The notes beneath the pieces are model-generated. The model saw only the letters and a program-made list of their open reading frames with translations. It was not told the origin of the DNA and did no database searches. A program made the translations under genes and the position numbers. Positions 9,345 to 16,819 of a stretch of DNA of 64,000 nt are shown here, one piece after another. Each line of letters starts with the position of its first letter. The first letter of the stretch is position 1. The stretch is from Marinobacter denitrificans (GTDB lineage Bacteria > Pseudomonadota > Gammaproteobacteria > Pseudomonadales > Oleiphilaceae), in NCBI RefSeq assembly GCF_008795955.1, contig NZ_VMHN01000001.1:1488001-1552000 (forward strand), in the 5' to 3' direction.

Positions 9345-9739
9345 GCGCCCTGATCGACCGGATGATAGCCACTGTTGTAACGAAACCGGTAACGGCTGCC
9401 TCGATTATAATGCCCGTGGTGCCGGCTCTCGTTCCAGTGGCGCTTATGGCCATGGTAGCCGTGTTTACGCTGCTGGTACTTCTTGTGCTTCCAGCCGTGA
9501 TGCCGCTTGCTATGCTTTTTGTGTTTCCAGCCATGCTTGCGGTCGCGGTAGCCGTGGTCGGCGTACCTGTCACGGTGCTGCGAAGTCAGAAACTTCTTGT
9601 GGTGCGGGGCGCCCTTGGCGTGGCCCACCTTCTGGTGGTAGCCCGCCTTGTGGTCTTCACGCTTGAAAGAGTCCGCCATGGCAGGCGCGGTGGCCATCAA
9701 CAGGCCAATAAGGCAACTTCCGATCAGAAACTTTTTCAT
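9317..9739 (-). CDS. Small secreted histidine/lysine-rich protein
   Basis: A 140-residue product with a clear Sec signal peptide (about 1-22, cleaved after PAMA) and a strongly basic mature part. There are 21 histidines, in an internal repeat of the type KHGWKHKK found twice, followed by HGYHGHKRHW and SRHHGHY. The C-terminus (YRFRYNSGYHPV then QGAQLLIDVTR) is less biased. The start is supported by GGGAGAAG 4-6 bp upstream. The His clusters suggest divalent metal binding in the periplasm or outside the cell, but no known domain is recognised, so this is inference. It overlaps the exporter gene by 28 bp at the 3' end. Confidence 0.75.
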   Translation of the reverse strand: MKKFLIGSCLIGLLMATAPAMADSFKREDHKAGYHQKVGHAKGAPHHKKFLTSQHRDRYADHGYRDRKHGWKHKKHSKRHHGWKHKKYQQRKHGYHGHKRHWNESRHHGHYNRGSRYRFRYNSGYHPVDQGAQLLIDVTR

Positions 9740-9922
9740 CGTTCTTCTCCCGATCTTTCCGGATCCCGGATATCAGCACTCACAGGCACTTTGCGTGTGC
9801 TCCCTGAGTTCAGAGTACGGATCTACCGGGTAATGTCAGGCGATCGGGGGCCGCTTTGCACTTCTTTTACGTGGGCGCTGACAGACTTTACAGTTCTCAG
9901 TGCCGCTTGACCGGGGCCGGCC

Positions 9923-10477
9923 TCACAGCAGGTGGGACTCCAGTTCAAATACGTGGGGATCATGATCGCCGAGCGCTCTTAGCGCCTCTGCCAGTTTCAG
10001 CAGATATTCACTGTTGGGACCACTGGGGCCGGTAGAACGTGCAATCTGACGCGCAATGTCGAGGGAAGACGCCGGCCCCAGAAAAGCGGCGTTGTCTTCG
10101 GTGGCAATGTAAACAAGGCCTTCTGCGCAGTTACCGTCATCAAACACCATGGGGGTGCTGAAACGCAGGTAGCCGTTCTTTTCCCGTACATCCAGATGCT
10201 GGAAAACCTGCGGCGATACCCGGTAGGCGACGCCCTTGCACAGAGCGCCCGGCTGCTCAATCAGCGTTACTACCCTCCCTGGCGCCTCTGGTGTGCCGCG
10301 ATGGTCATGGGAGCCCTGCCAGAAACGGCGGGCCCAGCCTTCAATGGTAGCGGGCCGTTGTTCGAGGAACGGGAAGTCCACCTTATAGATCAATGAGCCA
10401 TACCCAAACAGCCACACGGAGGACACCCCGTCGAATTGCTGCCGGCTGCGGTTATGTTCCACGGTATCAAATGACAT
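9923..10477 (-). CDS. Gamma-glutamylcyclotransferase, ChaC family
   Basis: Probably cleaves glutathione to 5-oxoproline and Cys-Gly in the cytoplasm. The 184-residue form starts at ATG 10477, which has GGGAG 10 bp upstream; an in-frame GTG at 10498 would add 7 residues. The family glycine-rich loop WLFGYGSLIYK lies near residues 22-32. The loop DVREKNGYL carries the Glu expected to be catalytic in ChaC/Gcg proteins. Length agrees with the family. It is probably expressed alone or with the MarC-family gene upstream on the same strand. Confidence 0.88.
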   Translation of the reverse strand: MSFDTVEHNRSRQQFDGVSSVWLFGYGSLIYKVDFPFLEQRPATIEGWARRFWQGSHDHRGTPEAPGRVVTLIEQPGALCKGVAYRVSPQVFQHLDVREKNGYLRFSTPMVFDDGNCAEGLVYIATEDNAAFLGPASSLDIARQIARSTGPSGPNSEYLLKLAEALRALGDHDPHVFELESHLL

Positions 10478-10516
10478 TATGCACTGGCTCCCGCTCACAA
10501 ACGCTGGTTGAAATCA

Positions 10517-11149
10517 TCAGGTAGCTGCCGTTGACGCGATAAATCCGGCAATTCCCGTCAGCACGATTTCCGCTGCCATGGCGGAGAGAATCAGGCCACT
10601 GATCTTGGAGAGGATATTCAGCCCGGTTTTACCCAGCACCTTTTCGAGGTAACCGGACAAGTGCAGCAATGCCGCCAGGATGGCCAGCCCCGACACCAGC
10701 CCCAACAACCCGCCTGCCACTTCCGGCACGCTGTTCAGCTCGGCCCCGTAAACCAGGATGGCACCAATGGTGGCCGGACCAATCATCACCGGGATGGCCA
10801 ACGGCACTACGGCAATATCGTCACGGTCTTCGTCCGGCAAGCCGGTGGCGTGGTTGCGGGTGCCACTGGTAACCAGGCTGATGGCGGTCAGGAACAGGAG
10901 GCTGCCGGCGCCGATCCGGAACGAGTTCAGGGTAATGCCGATGGCGCTGAACAGCAGCGGACCGGCAAAGAACAGTACCAACCCCAGGATCAGTGCCGAT
11001 ACGGTAGAGCGGCGGATAATGGAGCTTTTTTCCGCCGCCGGCAGCCCCCGGGTCAGTGCCAGAAACATGGTCACCACAAAGAACGGCGCCAGCAGAAACA
11101 GGAAACGAATCGTGCTGCTGATGTAGGTACTGAAAAACGCTTCAAACAT
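10517..11149 (-). CDS. MarC/NAAT-family integral membrane protein
   Basis: A 210-residue inner-membrane protein with six hydrophobic segments and the family signatures TRGLPAAEKSSI and the mirrored VPLAIPVMIGPATIGAILV. The frame is open to 11194, but ATG 11149 (MFEAFFSTYISS) gives the usual family length and N-terminus. Function is not established for the family: MarC itself was once tied to antibiotic resistance, and archaeal members to amino-acid transport. It lies just upstream of the ChaC-like gene on the same strand. Confidence 0.88.
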   Translation of the reverse strand: MFEAFFSTYISSTIRFLFLLAPFFVVTMFLALTRGLPAAEKSSIIRRSTVSALILGLVLFFAGPLLFSAIGITLNSFRIGAGSLLFLTAISLVTSGTRNHATGLPDEDRDDIAVVPLAIPVMIGPATIGAILVYGAELNSVPEVAGGLLGLVSGLAILAALLHLSGYLEKVLGKTGLNILSKISGLILSAMAAEIVLTGIAGFIASTAAT

Positions 11150-11228
11150 TCGGAATATCCGGCCAGGAGTAAAAGCGCCATAGCATACCGGCACCGACGC
11201 CTGAGTGCCGTACGGAAGTGAACGTACT

Positions 11229-12197
11229 CTACCGTTTAACGCTGGGTTTCCGCGGCTTGCGAGGCTTTACCGGCCTTGCAGGTTTGCCCTGCCCGGAGGG
11301 CTTGCCACGCTTTCCCGCCGGCTTCGCTGGCCTTCCGTCTTTTATAGTCTTGCCTCGTGCACTCTCGGGCGGCTTGCCCGTCTTTTTGCCAGGTTTTTTC
11401 CCAGCCGATTTCTTTCCAGTGGGTTTCTTTCCACTGGGTTTCTTCCTTTCGCTGCGGGTGTCCGGGTTCACCTCCGAGGAAGAATCCCGGATCATATCAA
11501 ACAGCCCTTTCAACTCCTTCTCACCCAGATCGCGCCACTCGCCATCCGGCAGTCCTTTCAGGCTGATGTTCATGATGCGTACCCGCTCGAGCCTGGTGAC
11601 CTCGTAATCAAAAAACTCGCACATGCGCCGGATCTGCCGGTTCAGGCCCTGCACCAGGGTGATACGGAACACGAAACGGGAGACCTTCTCTACCTTGCAG
11701 CGCTTGGTGACCGTGCCCAGGATCGGCACGCCGGCACTCATGCCCTGCACGAACTCCGCCGTCACCGGCTTGTTGACGGTCACCAGGTATTCTTTCTCGT
11801 GGTTGTTACCCGCACGCAGGATCTTGTTGACCAGGTCGCCGTTACTGGTAAGAAAAATCAGCCCCTGGGAGTCCTTGTCGAGACGGCCAATGGGGAAAAT
11901 CCGCTCGCCGTGGCCCACATGGTTGACGATGTTCCTGGGTTCCGCCGGGTCGGTGGTGCTGACCACGCCTACGGGCTTGTTCAGGGCGATAAAAATCAGG
12001 TCTTCCTCGTCCCGGGGTTCGATCAGCTGGCCATTAACCGTGACCTTGTCACCGGGTAAAACCTGGTCCCCAACCTGGGCGGCCTTGCCATTGATCGCGA
12101 CGTTGCCATTCTCGATGTAGCGGTCGGCCTCCCGCCGGGAACACATGCCACTCTCGCTGATGTATTTGTTGAGGCGGGTCGAGTTTTTACCGGGCAT
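11229..12197 (-). CDS. rluF: 23S rRNA pseudouridine synthase RluF-like, with long basic tail
   Basis: Isomerises a specific uridine in 23S rRNA. An S4 RNA-binding domain (about 7-65, [20 protein letters not shown]) precedes the RsuA/RluB/E/F-type catalytic domain. The catalytic aspartate lies in the signature [10 protein letters not shown], and the family motif [12 protein letters not shown] is present. After about residue 243 comes a low-complexity tail of about 75 residues rich in Lys, Pro and Gly, with repeated KKPTGKK-type units. E. coli RluF (290 aa) has a shorter tail. The tail probably binds RNA non-specifically; its repeat length may vary between strains. Confidence 0.88.
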   Translation of the reverse strand: MPGKNSTRLNKYISESGMCSRREADRYIENGNVAINGKAAQVGDQVLPGDKVTVNGQLIEPRDEEDLIFIALNKPVGVVSTTDPAEPRNIVNHVGHGERIFPIGRLDKDSQGLIFLTSNGDLVNKILRAGNNHEKEYLVTVNKPVTAEFVQGMSAGVPILGTVTKRCKVEKVSRFVFRITLVQGLNRQIRRMCEFFDYEVTRLERVRIMNISLKGLPDGEWRDLGEKELKGLFDMIRDSSSEVNPDTRSERKKPSGKKPTGKKSAGKKPGKKTGKPPESARGKTIKDGRPAKPAGKRGKPSGQGKPARPVKPRKPRKPSVKR

Positions 12198-12215
12198 GGG
12201 GTTCCTGTTCTGGGT

Positions 12216-13220
12216 CTAGGCCACTTTGGGGGAAACATAGCTGAAACGCTTACGATACTGCTCCATGGTACAACCTACTGTGCGTTTGAACAGCCTCCGG
12301 AAGGAACTGGCGTCTTCATAACCCACGCTCCAGATAATCCGCACCGTCTGTTCGCGGCTGGATTCGAGCAAGTGCTTGGCTGCCTCGATTCGCAGATGCT
12401 GCAGGTAACCGATGGGAGTTTCCCCGGTAGCTTCCTTGAACCGGCGCTTGAAGGTACGGGTGCCAAGGCCAGCTACAGCAGCCACTTCATCAATCGTCAG
12501 CCCGTCTGCGTAATGCTGCTCCAGCCAGCTCTGTGCCTTGCGAATGGCATCATCCTGATGCGCTTTCTGGCTGTAGAACGCCATGTAGGGTGTCTGTTCC
12601 ATTCTGCGACCGTCCAGCACCAGCATCTTGCTGCACGCCAGGGCTACGGCGGGTGAGGCGAAACGCTCCACCAGGTAAATGCACAAATCCACAAACGCTG
12701 TGGCCCCGCCGGCGCAGATAATCTGGCCGTTATCCACCAGCAACTGGTCCTCTTCCAGGCGCAGGTGCGGGTAACGGCTACGAAACAGCGGTGCTGCCCG
12801 CCAGTGGGTCGTGGCCACCTGATCCTCCAGCAAACCGGCCTCCGCCAGCACAAAGCTGCCGGTACAGACACTGGCGAGTACCGCGCCACGGCCCAGTGCT
12901 TCCCGCAGCCAGCCATACAGGGGCTTTGACGGCGCCAGGGTTCGCTCAAGCCGCTCCGCCCCAACCGCAGCTTCCACGGAAGAACCCACCACGATCAGGT
13001 CGGCCTGGAAGCTTCCCCGTTGAATGGTCGGCGTAACCACGGCACCGCTGTAGCCACGCACCGGCTCGTCGTCCACCGTTACCACCTGGCAGTTGAACAG
13101 GGGCTCGCTATGGCCAACGGGAGCGCGGCCACAGAAATTGGCGACGGTAAAGAAGTCCATCACGCCGTGCACACCGGAGGCGTGACAGTTGGGCAAGGCG
13201 ATGATCGCAATGTTGAACAT
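12216..13220 (-). CDS. GlxA-family AraC-type regulator with DJ-1/PfpI sensor domain
   Basis: Transcriptional regulator of 334 residues. The N-terminal DJ-1/PfpI (class I amidotransferase-like) domain spans about 1-190 and keeps the elbow cysteine (ASVCTGSFVLAEAGLL). The C-terminal AraC domain has two helix-turn-helices (about 230-325: GLTIDEVAAVAGLGTRTFKR and VGYEDASSFRRLFKRTVG). Relatives regulate glycine betaine, carnitine or arginine catabolism, but the ligand here is unknown. It is divergent from an alpha/beta hydrolase gene, with a small palindrome between them. Confidence 0.92.
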   Translation of the reverse strand: MFNIAIIALPNCHASGVHGVMDFFTVANFCGRAPVGHSEPLFNCQVVTVDDEPVRGYSGAVVTPTIQRGSFQADLIVVGSSVEAAVGAERLERTLAPSKPLYGWLREALGRGAVLASVCTGSFVLAEAGLLEDQVATTHWRAAPLFRSRYPHLRLEEDQLLVDNGQIICAGGATAFVDLCIYLVERFASPAVALACSKMLVLDGRRMEQTPYMAFYSQKAHQDDAIRKAQSWLEQHYADGLTIDEVAAVAGLGTRTFKRRFKEATGETPIGYLQHLRIEAAKHLLESSREQTVRIIWSVGYEDASSFRRLFKRTVGCTMEQYRKRFSYVSPKVA

Positions 13221-13248
13221 GACTGACTGGCCCTTTTCGCACTTTATA

Positions 13249-13262
13249 TGTCAAATATGACA
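13249..13262. promoter_or_regulatory. Palindrome between GlxA-type regulator and hydrolase
   Basis: TGTCAAATATGACA (13249-13262) is an inverted repeat with 5 bp arms and a 4 bp centre, in the 112 bp divergent gap. Its position fits an operator for one or both genes. AraC proteins more often bind direct repeats, so the binding protein is uncertain. Confidence 0.35.
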
Positions 13263-13332
13263 CTCCTGCCGGCCACCCGCAAGCCCTAATCTGAACCTGT
13301 CATTCACCAATGCAGGAAGAAGGACTTTCACT

Positions 13333-14241
13333 ATGACCTCACAACTGAACACCCAGTCGGAGACCTTTCAACGTCCGACCGTCCAGCCCGCTCCAGACCA
13401 TACTGGATTTTCAGCCACACGCCTGGCCCTGCAGCTATACGCCAGGGTTTCACCCCAGAAGGCCGGCCGGCTGGTAAACCGCATGGCCTTCAGGCCCTCG
13501 CGCCTGCCCGTGCCGATTCGCTACGAACCCCTGCTGGATAACGCCGACAGTTACACCCAACTTCAGCATGGCGCGCGCACCATACCGGTCTATTCCTGGG
13601 GCGAAGGGCCGGTCATTCTCGGCGTTCATGGCTGGGCCGGTGCCGGCATCCAGTTTGGCGCCTGGGTAACCCCACTGGTGGAAGCCGGCTATCGCGTGGT
13701 GCTGTTTGACGCCCCGGCCCACGGCCGCGCCCAGGGCGAAAGCACCGACCTGTTTGAAATGGCCGAGGTCACTGCCAGGGTGGCGGCCAGTGTGGGCCGT
13801 GTTCATGGCGTTCTGGCGCATTCTATTGGCTGCATTGCTGTCACCCGAGCCATCGCGGATGGCCTGAAGGCGAATTACCTGGTGATGCTGGCGCCTCCAG
13901 CAGGCCTCCGTGCTGTGATGGACAACCTGGGTCGCCAACTGGGGCTGAGCGGGGACGTTCTGGCGGTTCACCTTCAGCTGATGGAAGAGCGTTTCGGTCA
14001 ATCGGTCTGGGAGCAGCTCGACCTGGAAGCGTTGTCGCGCTCGCTCACCCAACGGGGCCTGCTCGTGATCGATGATGAGGACACCACCATCTCACCCGAT
14101 GAAAGCCAACGGATACTCGACAACTGGGAAAACGCGACGGTTTTGCGCACCCGGGGTCTGGGCCATCATCGATTGTTATGGAGCCCCATGGTTGTGGAAA
14201 CCGTGCTCCGGGATCTGGGTCGGCCGGTGGATACCGTTTGA
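13333..14241 (+). CDS. Alpha/beta hydrolase (serine-type)
   Basis: A soluble hydrolase of 302 residues. The fold is shown by the oxyanion-hole region ILGVHGWAGAG (about 96-106), the strand-turn VLFDAPAHGRAQGES, a serine nucleophile elbow in the form AHSIGC, and a late His in GLGHHRLLWSP that completes a plausible triad. The elbow has Ala where the first Gly of GxSxG is usual and Cys where the second is usual, so it is atypical. It has no signal peptide. It is divergent from the GlxA-type regulator and followed 66 bp later by another hydrolase. Substrate unknown. Confidence 0.85.
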   Translation: MTSQLNTQSETFQRPTVQPAPDHTGFSATRLALQLYARVSPQKAGRLVNRMAFRPSRLPVPIRYEPLLDNADSYTQLQHGARTIPVYSWGEGPVILGVHGWAGAGIQFGAWVTPLVEAGYRVVLFDAPAHGRAQGESTDLFEMAEVTARVAASVGRVHGVLAHSIGCIAVTRAIADGLKANYLVMLAPPAGLRAVMDNLGRQLGLSGDVLAVHLQLMEERFGQSVWEQLDLEALSRSLTQRGLLVIDDEDTTISPDESQRILDNWENATVLRTRGLGHHRLLWSPMVVETVLRDLGRPVDTV

Positions 14242-14307
14242 TTGCACCGTCCCGCACTCCCGTTTATGGTTTCGAAGCAGAACCGCTAACCGACATGGAG
14301 TCCCGCA

Positions 14308-15180
14308 ATGCAACTGTCCGACCCGAAACAACAACAAACACCCCGGGGCCGACTCGCCTGGAGGGAGGGCGGTAGCCCCGAGGGTCAGCCGCTGGTAATG
14401 ATCCACGGCTGGCCGGAAAGCTCCTACTGCTGGGAACATGTGGCCGCACACCTGAAACCGGGATTTCGCATTATTGCGCCAGATCTGCGGGGGCTGGGCG
14501 ACAGTGAACGTACCCCGGGCGTCGATCATTACCGCAAACAGGAAATGGCGCAGGATGTAGTCAGCCTGCTGGACAGCCTGGGCATTGGCAACTTTCAGCT
14601 TGTAGGCCATGACTGGGGCGGTATTGTGGCCCAGGAAGTGGCTCTGGCCATCCCGGACAGAGTGCGCCGGATGGTGATCATGAACATTGCCGTCATCAAC
14701 AACCTCAAAGGCAATCAGGAAGTGATCTCAAAGGTTCGCGCGGGTAGCGGTGCCGCCTACTGGTACCAGCACTTCATGCAAACACCGGGGCTGCCCGAGG
14801 CCATGATTCCCGGTGCCGAAGAAACCTGGCTGGGGCATTTCCTGCGCACCTGGAACGGGCAACCTTTCCCGCAGGACGCGTTCGACGAATACCTGCGCAC
14901 TTTCCGGGTGCCAGGCACGCCCGGTACCAGTTCCAACTATTACCGGACCTTTCACGACGACGCCAAGCGCTGGGCCACCACCGAGGGGCATCGTTGGCCC
15001 ATGCCCTCCCTGTACATCTATGGCAACAAGGACAAGGTGATCATTCCGGAATACCTCAATCACATCGAGGAATGCTTTGAATCCCTGCAAGTGGAGCAGG
15101 TGGAGGCGGGGCATTTCCTTCAGGAGGAACAGCCGGCTGCGGTGGCGGGCTACCTGAACAATTTCCTGGAAATCGACTGA
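14308..15180 (+). CDS. Epoxide-hydrolase-like alpha/beta hydrolase
   Basis: A 290-residue hydrolase of the epoxide hydrolase/haloalkane dehalogenase branch. The oxyanion motif is HGWPES, the nucleophile elbow is GHDWGG with Asp instead of Ser, and the base is the His in EAGHFLQEEQP. The cap contains aromatic residues (YWYQHF) that could provide the tyrosines activating an epoxide. Epoxide hydrolysis is the better guess; fluoroacetate or haloalkane dehalogenation remains possible. It lies 66 bp after another hydrolase and 4 bp before a convergent gene. Confidence 0.85.
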   Translation: MQLSDPKQQQTPRGRLAWREGGSPEGQPLVMIHGWPESSYCWEHVAAHLKPGFRIIAPDLRGLGDSERTPGVDHYRKQEMAQDVVSLLDSLGIGNFQLVGHDWGGIVAQEVALAIPDRVRRMVIMNIAVINNLKGNQEVISKVRAGSGAAYWYQHFMQTPGLPEAMIPGAEETWLGHFLRTWNGQPFPQDAFDEYLRTFRVPGTPGTSSNYYRTFHDDAKRWATTEGHRWPMPSLYIYGNKDKVIIPEYLNHIEECFESLQVEQVEAGHFLQEEQPAAVAGYLNNFLEID

Positions 15181-15184
15181 AACG

Positions 15185-16021
15185 CTAGCGGGACGGGCTG
15201 ACGAACACCCAGTTGGTACCCACGTCGTCGCACACGATGATGTCATGGTTGATCACCGTGCACAGGGAAATATCCTGCGGCAACTCATCGTGATAACGGG
15301 CTTTGACCGCCAGGGTTTTCTTGTCCTGTTTGAGCAGGGTAAATGTCTGCTCCATTCGCCGTGCAAAGTCGACACCGCCATTTTCTATGGTGTGAAAGGC
15401 ATTATGGAACGCAGTGAAACTCATGGTGTTGGCACCCAGGCCGATGTCTACCATGTTGGGGATGTACCGGTCGTAGGCGTCTGAAAGGTAACGCCGCACC
15501 TCTTCGTCGTCATTGCGGTTACCTTCGAAGGAGCTCAGGCCCAGGCGGTTCTCCGGCTCCAGAGCGCCGTCCGCCAGCCTGTTGTTGGGGAGATTTTCCG
15601 TCAGCTCATAACGGCGTTGTGGGCAGGTAATGTGCTTACCTTCCAGGCGACAATCCGCCAGCCGGCCAGTGAGTTCGGAGTCCTCTTCCTGTTCGGTTGG
15701 AGCACGTTGCGAGTTGGCCGGGGCCGGGCCGTCCTGCGAAGGTGGGGGAGCTGGTGGCGCGGAAGCACCGGGATCAGGTACCTCCAGGCCCAGGCGTCCG
15801 GCGGGGCGGCGCAGAAGCAACGCCTGTACCTGGGGGTCGTTGCGCTTGAAATCCGTCGGAGAAGGCAGGCCCGCACCCTGCCCCTCGGCGACAATTTTGC
15901 AGTACAACTTTTCCAGCCCGGTTTTCGCGCCCTCCATGCAGGCTTCATCGGCAGGGGCGGCCTGGGTGGTGCCAAAGCAGACCCCAAGCACGAGCAGTGT
16001 CAGCCATCTAGCTGTCATCAC
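15185..16021 (-). CDS. Secreted hypothetical protein
   Basis: A 278-residue product with a Sec signal peptide (about 1-22, cleaved near TQAAPADE). A proline-rich, likely disordered stretch lies at about 84-115 (ASAPPAPPPSQDGPAPANS). The C-terminal domain has several cysteines, pairs of which may be disulfide-bonded in the periplasm. No family is recognised. The start (tandem ATG 16021 and 16018) overlaps the end of the TetR gene by 14 bp, so the two are probably co-transcribed and the protein may belong to the same lipid-related regulon. Confidence 0.7.
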   Translation of the reverse strand: MMTARWLTLLVLGVCFGTTQAAPADEACMEGAKTGLEKLYCKIVAEGQGAGLPSPTDFKRNDPQVQALLLRRPAGRLGLEVPDPGASAPPAPPPSQDGPAPANSQRAPTEQEEDSELTGRLADCRLEGKHITCPQRRYELTENLPNNRLADGALEPENRLGLSSFEGNRNDDEEVRRYLSDAYDRYIPNMVDIGLGANTMSFTAFHNAFHTIENGGVDFARRMEQTFTLLKQDKKTLAVKARYHDELPQDISLCTVINHDIIVCDDVGTNWVFVSPSR

Positions 16022-16628
16022 GCTGCCCCAGGGCCACTCGAGCCATCAGGTCTTCCACCCGGCGGATGGTCTCGGCATCGCCCTTTTTGCCGGTTAGTAC
16101 CACCTGGGAGCCGATGGTGGCCACGTACATCAACAGTGACAGGTCCCGGATGCGCTGGGGGTCACTGCTCAGGCGTTCATAGAGTTCGCAGTTCTGGTTG
16201 ATGCGGGCTTCATCCACTTCGGTTACCAGGTCCGCGGCATAGTCATTGCGGCGAGCAAAGTCCCGAACGGCCAGTTCCACCTGCAAGCGGCGGATGTTAC
16301 GGGAGGCATCAGTGAGCAGCAGTTCCAGGATCTGCCGCAGCTCGGTTTCCACATCGCCACCCTGGGGTTTCCAGTACTGAAGTTCGTGTAGACGGCGGTC
16401 GCGCCAGCGGTCGAGAAAGCTGACCACCAGATCTTCATGGTCCTTGAAGTGCCAATAGAAACTGCCCCGGGTGACGCCGAGTTTTTTCGCCAGCGTCAGC
16501 ACCCGCAAATGGCTGAAACCGCCAGCGGCCACTTCCCCGGCAGCAGCATCCAGCCAGTCGTCACGGGTCAGTTGCGCTTTTCCCGGGTTCTTGCGGCGAG
16601 TACGTGTGGTCTGTCGGGCGTCAGTCAT
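16008..16628 (-). CDS. TetR-family regulator, probably of the adjacent beta-oxidation operon
   Basis: A 206-residue repressor-type protein. The helix-turn-helix lies at about 18-65 (LRVLTLAKKLGVTRGSFYWH), followed by a helical ligand domain. Although the frame is open to 16880, ATG 16628 is chosen because it gives normal TetR length and keeps the operators outside the gene. It is divergent from the FadB-type gene, with two palindromes in the gap. This is the common layout for TetR proteins that sense acyl-CoA or a pathway intermediate. The effector is an inference. Confidence 0.9.
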   Translation of the reverse strand: MTDARQTTRTRRKNPGKAQLTRDDWLDAAAGEVAAGGFSHLRVLTLAKKLGVTRGSFYWHFKDHEDLVVSFLDRWRDRRLHELQYWKPQGGDVETELRQILELLLTDASRNIRRLQVELAVRDFARRNDYAADLVTEVDEARINQNCELYERLSSDPQRIRDLSLLMYVATIGSQVVLTGKKGDAETIRRVEDLMARVALGQRDDS

Positions 16629-16716
16629 TCGGTGGTCAGATCCTGCTGCTGGCGGTATCGGGTGCATTCTACATGAACAGGGCCAGCACATCTGAAGCCG
16701 TTGACCCCACCCAAAA

Positions 16717-16754
16717 CATACATTAGTGTATGGACCAACAATACACCAGTGTAT
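16717..16754. promoter_or_regulatory. Two palindromic operators in the TetR/FadB-type divergent gap
   Basis: CATACATTAGTGTATG (16717-16732) and ATACACCAGTGTAT (16741-16754) are two copies of one inverted repeat (half-site ATACA/TGTAT) with centres 23 bp apart. They lie 90-125 bp from the TetR start and 66-103 bp before the FadB-type start. This is the expected form and place for TetR-dimer binding that controls both directions. Confidence 0.7.
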
Positions 16755-16819
16755 GGGGAGTTCAACGCACATCTTCATACCCACCGATTCATCCGATTCC
16801 AGTATCAGGGAGCTGCCCG

